Positions 24,489 to 31,512 of a stretch of DNA of 64,000 bases are shown here, in pieces. How positions within the stretch are numbered: position 1 is the stretch's first letter; every line of letters begins with the position of its first letter. A model generated the notes under the pieces. The model was not told where the DNA came from and ran no database searches. It was given only the letters and a program-made list of their open reading frames with translations. Source of the stretch: Actinacidiphila alni (lineage in GTDB: Bacteria; Actinomycetota; Actinomycetes; Streptomycetales; Streptomycetaceae); NCBI RefSeq assembly GCF_900112845.1, contig NZ_FONG01000007.1:62001-126000 (forward strand), written 5' to 3'. The translations under genes and the position numbers were made by a program.

Positions 24489-25232
24489 ATGGAGGAAGTC
24501 GAGATCGTCGTCGCCCACTCCGAGCGTGCGACCCTGCGGGTCGGCGGAGTGTTCCTGAAGGTGGACGCCGATCAGGCGCGCCTCGACACCGAGGCCGAGG
24601 CGATGGCCCTGGCACCGGTCCCCACCCCGGAGATCCTGTGGCGCAAGCCGTCCGTGCTCGCGCTCGCCGCGCTCCCTGGCGCGGCGCTCGGCCGCCTCGG
24701 CGCGCCCTCCACGGCGCCCCCGGCCGCGTGGGCCGCCGCCGGCGCCGCCATCCGCACGCTCCACGACGCGCCGCTGCCGCCCTGGACCGGCCGGCGCCGT
24801 CAGGGTCCCGCCGAACTGGCCGCGGAGCTCGACCGCGAGTGCGGGGCGCTGGTGGCGCGCGGCATCCTCCCCGCCGGTCTGGTCGCCCGCAACCGGCGGC
24901 TCGCCGAGGGGGCCCTCCGGGCGTGGACGCCGGTCTTCGCGCACGGCGACCTCCAGGTCGATCACGTCTTCACCGACGGTGCCGGGGTCACCGGGGTCCT
25001 CGACTGGTCCGAGGCCGGTCCCGGGCCCGCCCTCTTCGACCTCGCCACCTTCACCGTCGGGCACCAGGAGCGTCTCGGCGACGTCCTCTCCGGCTACGGT
25101 GCCGGCGTCGATCCGGCCGCGGTCCGCGCCTGGTGGTCCTTGCGCGCACTTCTCGGTGTGCGCTGGCTCGTCGACCACGGCTTCGACCCGTTCGCCCCTG
25201 GCTGCGAAGTCGACGCCCTCACCCGCCCCTAA
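24489..25232 (+). CDS. Aminoglycoside phosphotransferase-fold protein
   Basis: The 247-residue protein has the kinase-like catalytic loop VFAHGDLQVDHVF (Asp in HGDLQ) and the metal-binding GVLDWSEAGPGPALFDL. The N-lobe is short and reduced: a GGVFLKVD lysine is visible, but no typical aminoglycoside-binding region is evident. The ATG at 24489 follows a weak site in a compact divergent promoter. Such proteins phosphorylate small hydroxylated substrates, and drug resistance should not be assumed. The stop codon is followed within 45 bp by the second copy of the palindromic repeat. Confidence 0.85.
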   Translation: MEEVEIVVAHSERATLRVGGVFLKVDADQARLDTEAEAMALAPVPTPEILWRKPSVLALAALPGAALGRLGAPSTAPPAAWAAAGAAIRTLHDAPLPPWTGRRRQGPAELAAELDRECGALVARGILPAGLVARNRRLAEGALRAWTPVFAHGDLQVDHVFTDGAGVTGVLDWSEAGPGPALFDLATFTVGHQERLGDVLSGYGAGVDPAAVRAWWSLRALLGVRWLVDHGFDPFAPGCEVDALTRP

Positions 25233-25276
25233 CAGGGGCGCAGCCCCTGCCCCCGCACCGTGCGGATGGGGGTGCC

Positions 25277-25417
25277 CTTTTAGGGGCGCGGGGAACTGCG
25301 CGCTCAGGCCGCGCGGGGCTGCGGGTGAAAAACCGCCCCCAGCGGGGCAGACGCTGTTGTTCTTGCGACCATCAGGCCGGTGGGGGCGGGCCGCGCAGTT
25401 CCCCGCGCCCCTAAAAG
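25277..25417. repeat. Palindromic repeat element, copy 2 (loop inverted relative to copy 1)
   Basis: Perfect 26-bp arms at 25277-25302 and 25392-25417 enclose an 89-nt loop, the same loop length as copy 1. The loop matches the reverse complement of the copy-1 loop at about 80% of positions, whereas the sequence after the right arm (CGCACTCCGCAGGAGATC) matches copy 1 in direct orientation. It also fills most of the 340-bp gap between the phosphotransferase-like gene and the globin remnant. Confidence 0.85.
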
Positions 25418-25572
25418 ACCTGACTCACCGCACTCCGCAGGAGATCGAGCACACTACTCACGCACCCGGAAGAGCGGGGTCCGGTTCGTGCGCCGGGCGC
25501 GAAACGGACCGCCGCCCGTATCGGGGAGGGTGATCCTGGAGGCGCAAGCGCACCGAAGCCCCGGGAGACCCT

Positions 25573-25885
25573 ATGACCACGGAGAACAGGCCCACCTTTT
25601 TTCGGCGGCCCGGCCGAGTACACCGAACGGCTCGGCGGCCACCACTCCCTCCTCGCGCAGCACCTGAATCTGCGGATCACCGAGGAGCAGCGCGCCCGCT
25701 GGGTGGAGCTGATGCTCGCGACGGCCGCGAAGGAACTCCCCTCCGACCCGCTGCTGCAACAGCGCTTCGCGGAGTACATCGAGTGGGGCACCCGAATCGC
25801 CAAGTCCGTCTCCGACCAGGAGAGTTCGGAGCTGGGCGAGCCGGGACCGGTGCCGCACTGGGGCTGGGACGGCCTGGCGGAGTAA
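25573..25885 (+). pseudogene. Truncated group II haemoglobin remnant (internal deletion and frameshift)
   Basis: An ATG at 25573 opens MTTENRPT, the usual beginning of streptomycete group II truncated haemoglobins. After a run of six T bases (25597-25602) the frame must shift by +1 to continue as GGPAEYTERLGGHHSLL, then RWVELMLATAAKELP, FAEYIEWGTRIAKS and the closing PVPHWGWDGLAE, stopping at 25885. The part in between, normally about 45-50 residues with the B-E helices and the distal haem pocket, is missing. The reconstructed product is about 103 residues and could not form a normal globin. Confidence 0.72.
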
Positions 25886-25939
25886 CGCACCTGAGCGGCA
25901 GGCCCCAAGAGCGGGCGGGGCGCGCTCGGTGCGCCCCGT

Positions 25940-26323
25940 TCACGCCCCGGCCGGCTCGGGCAGCGCCACCCGGTCCGCGCTGGGTGCGATCCGCGGCAGC
26001 CGCGGTACGTAACCGCCGGACGCGCCGCCGTGTCCGCGGTGCACGAGCAGGCCGCTCACCGGGTCGGGTACGGCGTCCAGCGCGGCGCGGGTGCCGGGCA
26101 GCGAACGCCACGCCGACCAGGCGCTCTCGGTGCGGAAGGCGATCTCAAGGACCACGCCCCACGCGAATTCGAACCACGTCCACTGGACGGCGCCATTGGT
26201 GACCGCCGACTCCACGAGCGTCTGCGCGTACGCGTCGCGCCACTGGTCGGCGGAGGTCACCGCGTGCTCGGCGTCCAGGATCTCGATCGACCACCAGTCC
26301 GCAGGCCTCATGTCTTCGACCAT
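25940..26323 (-). CDS. Conserved actinobacterial hypothetical protein
   Basis: The 127-residue protein begins MVEDMRPADWWSIEIL and contains WTWFEFAWGVVLEIAF, AALDAVPDPVSGLLVHRGHGG and a Pro/Arg-rich tail. This is a conserved streptomycete family of unknown function that I recognise only by pattern. I placed the start at the ATG of the conserved region; an upstream GTG at 26395 would add a Pro/Gln-rich 24-residue extension. No signal peptide or membrane segment is present. Confidence 0.75.
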   Translation of the reverse strand: MVEDMRPADWWSIEILDAEHAVTSADQWRDAYAQTLVESAVTNGAVQWTWFEFAWGVVLEIAFRTESAWSAWRSLPGTRAALDAVPDPVSGLLVHRGHGGASGGYVPRLPRIAPSADRVALPEPAGA

Positions 26324-26447
26324 AGACACCGGGTCCTGCGGCCGGAAGGGGTCGCGCGGCGGCGGGGATTGATCCTTTTGCGGCGGTTGATCCACGGGGG
26401 CGCGGGCCGCCGGAGAACCGCCGCCGGGAGCGCGGTCCGGGCTGCTG

Positions 26448-27320
26448 TCAGGACAGCTGCGCGGCGGCCTCGACGAGGATCTCCGTGACCCGCAGGCCGA
26501 ACCGCGCGTCGCAGGTGTGCGGGGTGCCCGAGGTGAGCGCGGTGACGGCGTGCGCCAGCGCGTCCGTCGCCTCGCCTGCGATGTCCTCGGGGTAGCCCAC
26601 CACGCCCTGGGTGCCGCGCAGTTCGATCGCGACGCCCGCGGCGGCCGGCGGCGCGGTCAGCGTGAGCACCGACGTACTGGACGCGCCCGACGCGTGACGC
26701 AGCGTCAAGTGCACGGTGTCGCCCGGGCCTTGGGCCGCGCGGACCGATGTGACGTCGCCGAGTACGGGCAGCAGGACGGACAGCGCGTGCGGGCCGACGT
26801 CCCACAGGCCGCCCTTCTCCCGGCGCCACGGCGAGTCGGCGAACGGGCTGTCGTCGGCGCTGAACACCGCGCTGTACCAGTCGGCCCTGCCCGTGTACCA
26901 GCCGCCGGCCGCCGCCTGCCGCTCGATCCATCCGGCGCTGCCCTCGCCGAAGCGCAGCGTGAAGAAGACCACCGAGCGGACGCCCGCCTCCTCGACCGCG
27001 TCGGCCACCGCCCTGGCATCCGCCACCGTCGTCGCCAGCGGCTTGTCCAGCAGCAGATGCTTACCGGCCCGCGCCGCCGTCACCGCGAGCGGCGCCTGGA
27101 GGTGCGGCGGCAGTGCCACCGCGACCGCGTCCACGTCCGCGATCAGCGCTTCCGCGTCCCCGTACGGCCGTGCCCCCAGCTCCCCGGCCAGCGCGGCCGC
27201 CGCTTCCGGCCTGCGGCCCCACACCCCGACCAGTTCCACCCCGGGGTGCGCCGCCAACGCGGGCCCGTGCGTCTGCCGTGCCCACGGCCCCGTCCCCAAC
27301 AGCCCGAATCGCATGCTCAT
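26448..27320 (-). CDS. Gfo/Idh/MocA-family oxidoreductase
   Basis: The 290-residue protein has an N-terminal Rossmann nucleotide-binding motif (GLLGTGPWA) and DKPLA, the family's EKP-like lysine motif, near 95. The C-terminal alpha/beta dimerisation domain includes WDVGPHALSVLLPVLGDV, with the usual GxHxxD-like histidine. Such enzymes oxidise or reduce sugar-like alcohols with NAD(P). No sugar pathway gene is adjacent, so the substrate is unknown. The gene is divergent from glnII, with 240 bp between starts. Confidence 0.9.
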   Translation of the reverse strand: MSMRFGLLGTGPWARQTHGPALAAHPGVELVGVWGRRPEAAAALAGELGARPYGDAEALIADVDAVAVALPPHLQAPLAVTAARAGKHLLLDKPLATTVADARAVADAVEEAGVRSVVFFTLRFGEGSAGWIERQAAAGGWYTGRADWYSAVFSADDSPFADSPWRREKGGLWDVGPHALSVLLPVLGDVTSVRAAQGPGDTVHLTLRHASGASSTSVLTLTAPPAAAGVAIELRGTQGVVGYPEDIAGEATDALAHAVTALTSGTPHTCDARFGLRVTEILVEAAAQLS

Positions 27321-27440
27321 GCGCCGACCCTAGCCGCCGCGGATGCGGGTGCGGCCGGCCGCCTCCCCGCCGCATGTCCTCCACATCCTCCTCTGCCACC
27401 TCCGTCACCTCACTCCCGTCCCCGCTGCTCACGCGCGCTC

Positions 27441-27479
27441 GTTCACACTGGGTTAACACGAGGGCAACAGTCGGGAAAA
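27441..27479 (+). promoter_or_regulatory. Overlapping GlnR-like and PhoP-like sites upstream of glnII
   Basis: Pentamers at 11-bp steps, TTCAC (27442-27446), TTAAC (27453-27457), GCAAC (27464-27468) and GAAAA (27475-27479), fit the GlnR half-site spacing. The same bases contain adjacent 11-mers GTTCACACTGG (27441-27451) and GTTAACACGAG (27452-27462), which fit the PHO-box direct repeat. They lie about 80-120 bp before the glnII start. Competition between PhoP and GlnR at nitrogen promoters is established for Streptomyces. Confidence 0.75.
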
Positions 27480-27560
27480 GGGGTTTTGCGACGCTGCGCG
27501 TGGTCCGATCAGCGCAGCTCGGCCGCACCCGCGAAGACTGTTCGTTAAGGATGGCGCCCC

Positions 27561-28580
27561 GTGAGCTTCAAGGCCGAGTACATCTGGATAGACGGCACCG
27601 AGCCGACCGCCAAGCTGCGGTCCAAGACGAAGATCCTGGCCGACGGCGCCGAGCTGCCGGTGTGGGGCTTCGACGGTTCCAGCACCAACCAGGCCGAGGG
27701 GCACGCCTCCGACCGGGTCCTCAAGCCGGTCGCGTCCTTCCCGGACCCGATCCGCGGCGGGGACGACGTGCTGGTGATGTGCGAGGTCTTCGAGATCGAC
27801 GGGACGCCGCACGTGTCGAACACGCGGGCCGCGCTGCGCGAGGTCGCCGAGCGCTACGCCGCGCAGGAGTCGCTGTTCGGCATCGAGCAGGAGTACACCT
27901 TCTTCCAGGGCTCGCGCCCGCTCGGCTTCCCCGACGGCGGTTTCCCCGCGCCGCAGGGCGGTTACTACTGCGGTGTCGGCGCCGACGAGATCTTCGGCCG
28001 CCCGGTGGTGGAGAAGCACCTGGAGAACTGCCTGGCCGCGGGCCTGGGCATCTCCGGCATCAACGCCGAGGTGATGCCCGGCCAGTGGGAGTTCCAGGTC
28101 GGTCCGCTGAGCCCGCTGGAGGTCTCCGACCACCTGTGGGTGGCGCGCTGGCTGCTGTACCGCACGGCGGAGGACTTCGGGATCTCGGCGACGCTGGACC
28201 CCAAGCCGGCCAAGGGCGACTGGAACGGCGCGGGCGCGCACACCAACTTCTCGACGAAGGCGATGCGCGAGAACTACGCCGCGATCATCGAGGCGGCCGA
28301 GTCGCTGGGCCGTGACGAGAAGCCGCTGGAGCACATCAAGAACTACGGCGTGGGCGTCGAGTCCCGCCTGACCGGCGCGCACGAGACCGCGCCGTGGAAC
28401 GAGTACAGCTACGGCGTGTCCAACCGCGGCGCGTCGGTGCGCATCCCGTGGCAGGTCGAGGTGGACCAGAAGGGCTACATCGAGGACCGGCGGCCGAACG
28501 CCAACATGGACCCGTACGTGGTGACCCGGCTGATGGTGGACACCTGCGGCTCGGCGCTGGAGAAGGCCGGTCTGGTCTGA
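27561..28580 (+). CDS. glnII: Glutamine synthetase type II
   Basis: The 339-residue enzyme is the short eukaryote-like GSII, which forms glutamine in the cytoplasm without being controlled by adenylylation. The motifs include YIWIDGTEP, LPVWGFDGSSTNQAEGHASD, FGIEQEYTFF, QVGP, WNGAGAHTNFST and RGASVRIPWQV. The GTG start follows AAGGATGG, and the conserved SFKAEYIWIDG begins at once. The GlnR/PhoP site upstream suggests induction under nitrogen limitation and restraint under phosphate limitation. A strong 18-bp terminator follows. Confidence 0.97.
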   Translation: MSFKAEYIWIDGTEPTAKLRSKTKILADGAELPVWGFDGSSTNQAEGHASDRVLKPVASFPDPIRGGDDVLVMCEVFEIDGTPHVSNTRAALREVAERYAAQESLFGIEQEYTFFQGSRPLGFPDGGFPAPQGGYYCGVGADEIFGRPVVEKHLENCLAAGLGISGINAEVMPGQWEFQVGPLSPLEVSDHLWVARWLLYRTAEDFGISATLDPKPAKGDWNGAGAHTNFSTKAMRENYAAIIEAAESLGRDEKPLEHIKNYGVGVESRLTGAHETAPWNEYSYGVSNRGASVRIPWQVEVDQKGYIEDRRPNANMDPYVVTRLMVDTCGSALEKAGLV

Positions 28581-28596
28581 CGTCCCCCGGGCCCGG

Positions 28597-28638
28597 CGAA
28601 GGGCGCCCGTCACCGCGCGTGGTGACGGGCGCCCTTCG
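28597..28638 (+). terminator. Terminator downstream of glnII
   Basis: Arms 28597-28614 and 28621-28638 are perfectly complementary over 18 bp (CGAAGGGCGCCCGTCACC in the first) around a six-base loop, 16 bp after the stop. Downstream, at 28655-28735, short GTACGGCGACC-type repeats occur. Confidence 0.95.
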
Positions 28639-28783
28639 TGCGTACGGCAGTTGCGGTACGGGCCGGGCCGCGCCCGTACGGCGACGGACCGTACGGCGAC
28701 CGTGCGGACCGTACGGCGACCGAGCGGCGACCGCGCGGTGCGGGATCTCGTGACCATCGGATGATCCACTCGTTTGACGTGGC

Positions 28784-30805
28784 ATGAACAGCCGATCGGC
28801 AGCCAGCGATTCCGCCCGCGACGAGCACGGCACGATCGCCGTGGAGGAGGCCGAGGCGGCACTCGTCGAGCACTATCCGCGACTGGTGCGGCTGGCGTAT
28901 CTGGCGCTGCCGACCGGACTGGGCACGCACCGCAGGGTGTTGACCGCGCACCGCCTCGTCCAGCGCTCGTTGCCGCGCACCCCGCGGCCCGTCCCGGACT
29001 CCGCGGGCGCGCGTACGGCCGGTGCGCGCGGCGACGCGTACGCGCTGCTGCGGCTCACGGTCCTGCGGGAGGCGCTCGCCGACGGGCGCCGGGACGGCGG
29101 GAGTCCGGGCCGGTTCGGCCGGCTGCGGACGGCCGCCTCGGACGGTGCGGCGCTGCCGCGGGTCATCGGTCTGCGGCTGCATCCGCGGGCGGGCGGCAGC
29201 GAGGAACTGGCCCTGGAGCGCGCGCTGGCCGAACTGGAACCGCAGGCGCGCGCGGCCTACGCGCTGCGCGGGGTCGAGGAGTTGACCGAGGCCGAGGTGC
29301 TCACGGTGCTCAAGGCGGCAGGGGTCGCGGAGCCGCGCGCCGCGGTACGGGCCGCGGCCGGCGTCGGGGGCGGCGAACACCTGCTGACGGCGGGCGAGTT
29401 CGACCCCTGCACGCTCCAGGTGGGGCCGACCGATCTGCTGCGACGCCGGCAGCGCGGGCGGGCGGGCCTGGTGACGGGCGCCGCCGTCGCGGCGGCCGTG
29501 CTGCTGCTGTCGGGCTGGGCGGTGTGGGGCGGCGGGGACGGCGACCGCGGTTCCGCGTCGTACGCGGCCCCCGCGTCGTCGGCCGGCGCCGGGGACGCGG
29601 CCCGGGCGCTCGATCCGGCCGCCCTCGTACGGCAGGACCCCGAGGTGTGGGCGGCCACGTCGCGGATGGACTTCACGGCGTGGCCCGCGCGCGGCGGCCG
29701 GAAGGACGACAAGGCGCTGCTCGGCCGGGCGCTGGCGGTGTGGGCGCGGCCGGGCGCCGGGGTGGACGTCTCGGCGACGCCCGGCACCCCGCGCACCGCT
29801 CCCGCGTCGCCGCCGCAGTTGCTGTACGCGGGCGATGTCGACGGCGCGACCGTGGTGATCTTCTACGACGGGCTGCGGATCGTCCGTTACGCCCAGCCTC
29901 GCTCCGGTTCCGGTCGGGCGGCACTGGACTTCGCGCAGGTCCAGGACGCGGATGTGACGACGGCCGGGGCGGTCGTGATGGACCGGGTGGACGGCAACAC
30001 CCGTTTCCTGACCGCCCCGTGGATCGCCGACGCGCAGACGCGCGACCTGATGAAGCCCAATGTGCTGGGCGCGCCGCTGCACCGGGACGCGGACGGCGTG
30101 ACCGACCCGGTACGGATGCCGGGGGCGGGCGCCGCGGCCGGCACCTGTGGCGGCACCTGGCCGGTGGTGCAGCTCAAGTCGTCGTCGCGGATCGTGGAGA
30201 GCCACACCTTCCTGCTGACCGACCTCGGCGATCTGTCGCCGGTGCACCTGACGTACACCCCGCCGCCCGGCAAGGGCGCGCCCGCGCGGCAGCCGCGCGA
30301 GGCCACCGGGGCGCAGGCGCTGGTGAGTTGGGCGCACGACGCCTGTCATCTGGGCGAGCTGCGCGGGCAGGGTGTCAAGGCCGTCAACATGTGGGAATTC
30401 GCCCGCACCCCGCTGCCGGAGAAGGGCGGCGAGGCGTCCTGGACCTGCTCGCGCGCCGACACCTGGCGCGGGCCGGGCCAGGCGACCGTGTCCTTCGTCC
30501 CGCCGTCGGCCGGCGCCGCCGCGCCCGGCACGGTCACCGGGCAGCAGACCGACGGCAACGCGTGCAGCCGCTTCGGCCAGCACGTCATGGCGGGCGTGAT
30601 GTGGAAGTCCGCGGCCGGCCACTGGTATCTCGTCGCGGCGGGCTCCCGCGACGTCACCCGGATCACCGCCACCGCGGGCCTGCGCGCCACGGCCGACGGC
30701 CCCTATCTCACCGCCCGCGCCCCGCGCGGCACCCGCGCCACCCTCACCGGCCGCCTCACCACGGGCGGCACCCTGACCCCGCTCCCGGCGCCGCGGGGCG
30801 ACTGA
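28784..30805 (+). CDS. Sigma-like domain fused to a membrane anchor and large exported domain
   Basis: The protein has 673 residues. Residues about 25-205 are helical and resemble an ECF sigma-factor-like region (ALVEHYPRLVRLAYLAL, then RALAELEPQARAAYALRGVEELTEAEVLTVL), though the -10 recognition and region 4 signatures are weak. One membrane helix at about 228-247 (AGLVTGAAVAAAVLLLSGW) separates this cytosolic part from about 425 exported residues without a recognised domain but with conserved cysteines (GTCGGTW, DACHLG, WTCSRAD, NACSRF). This is an inside-sigma/outside-sensor architecture. The gene follows the glnII terminator and has its own ATG; the ligand is unknown. Confidence 0.75.
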   Translation: MNSRSAASDSARDEHGTIAVEEAEAALVEHYPRLVRLAYLALPTGLGTHRRVLTAHRLVQRSLPRTPRPVPDSAGARTAGARGDAYALLRLTVLREALADGRRDGGSPGRFGRLRTAASDGAALPRVIGLRLHPRAGGSEELALERALAELEPQARAAYALRGVEELTEAEVLTVLKAAGVAEPRAAVRAAAGVGGGEHLLTAGEFDPCTLQVGPTDLLRRRQRGRAGLVTGAAVAAAVLLLSGWAVWGGGDGDRGSASYAAPASSAGAGDAARALDPAALVRQDPEVWAATSRMDFTAWPARGGRKDDKALLGRALAVWARPGAGVDVSATPGTPRTAPASPPQLLYAGDVDGATVVIFYDGLRIVRYAQPRSGSGRAALDFAQVQDADVTTAGAVVMDRVDGNTRFLTAPWIADAQTRDLMKPNVLGAPLHRDADGVTDPVRMPGAGAAAGTCGGTWPVVQLKSSSRIVESHTFLLTDLGDLSPVHLTYTPPPGKGAPARQPREATGAQALVSWAHDACHLGELRGQGVKAVNMWEFARTPLPEKGGEASWTCSRADTWRGPGQATVSFVPPSAGAAAPGTVTGQQTDGNACSRFGQHVMAGVMWKSAAGHWYLVAAGSRDVTRITATAGLRATADGPYLTARAPRGTRATLTGRLTTGGTLTPLPAPRGD

Positions 30806-30842
30806 CCGCGGGCGCGGCCGGGCGGGCCAGGGGCCCGTCAGG

Positions 30843-31355
30843 TCATTCGCCGACCCGCTGCGGGGAACGTATGTCGGTGGGGACGCGCAGCACCATGCGG
30901 ACGTGGTCGTCGACGCGGCCGTCCTCCTGCCAGCCCTGGTCGGCGTAGAAGGCGCGGGCGCGGGCGTTGGGGGCGAAGACCTCCAGGCGGGCGCGGGTGA
31001 GGCCGGCGGTCCGCCACACGTCGACGCAGGCGTGGTGGAGGGCGGTGCCCGCGCCGGTGCGCCAGACGGAGGGGTCGATGTGGAAGTGGAAGAGCTTGTC
31101 CTCGTCGTGGCGGGCGGCGAGCACGGCGAAGCCGACCACATGGTCGTCGCGGACCGCGCAGAGCACGGTGTGCTCGTCGGAGGCGATGGCCCTGGCCGTG
31201 GCCTCCCGCTGCCGTTCCAGCTCAGCCGGGCCGCTGTACTCCTCGGCCGGTATGTGTCCGGCGTAGTAGCTGGCCCGGGCACGCGCGTGGATGTCCGACA
31301 GGGCGCTCAGGTCTTCGGGCGTGGCAGGGCGGACCCTGGTGTGCGGGGTGCTCAT
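30843..31355 (-). CDS. GNAT-family N-acetyltransferase
   Basis: The 170-residue protein shows the GNAT fold: VRPATPEDLSALSDIHARAR, VVGFAVLAARHDEDKLFHFHIDPSVWRTGAGTALHHACVD (acetyl-CoA loop with RTGAGT), and LEVFAPNARARAFYADQGWQEDGR. It transfers an acetyl group from acetyl-CoA to an amine; the acceptor is not predictable. The ATG at 31355 begins the first conserved strand. It is downstream of the amylopullulanase gene on the same strand, separated by 157 bp with no visible function. Confidence 0.9.
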   Translation of the reverse strand: MSTPHTRVRPATPEDLSALSDIHARARASYYAGHIPAEEYSGPAELERQREATARAIASDEHTVLCAVRDDHVVGFAVLAARHDEDKLFHFHIDPSVWRTGAGTALHHACVDVWRTAGLTRARLEVFAPNARARAFYADQGWQEDGRVDDHVRMVLRVPTDIRSPQRVGE

Positions 31356-31512
31356 GTGTGGCTGGACGCAGCCAGGGCAACATTGGTTCCCTCGGGCGCA
31401 CGAACGCCTCCGTACAACGTGACGCCGCGGAGGGAGCCCGCGGTTCCTTCCGACGGCGGACCGCCGCGGAATCGGCCGGATACGGGCTCCCCCTGCGGGT
31501 GTCGGCCGACGC

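Noticed and set aside
24489..25232. An aminoglycoside resistance gene
   Set aside because: The kinase-like motifs are present, but the N-lobe is reduced and the substrate region does not match known resistance enzymes; a general phosphotransferase label is safer.
25573..25610. Programmed +1 frameshifting at the T6 run of the globin gene
   Set aside because: Even with the shift the haem-pocket segment is absent, so the product would not be a working globin; decay is simpler.
28610..31282. An 890-codon minus-strand frame opposite the sigma-like fusion
   Set aside because: The plus-strand frame has a plausible start, a membrane helix and exported cysteines; the opposite frame is Arg/Gly/Pro-rich low complexity.
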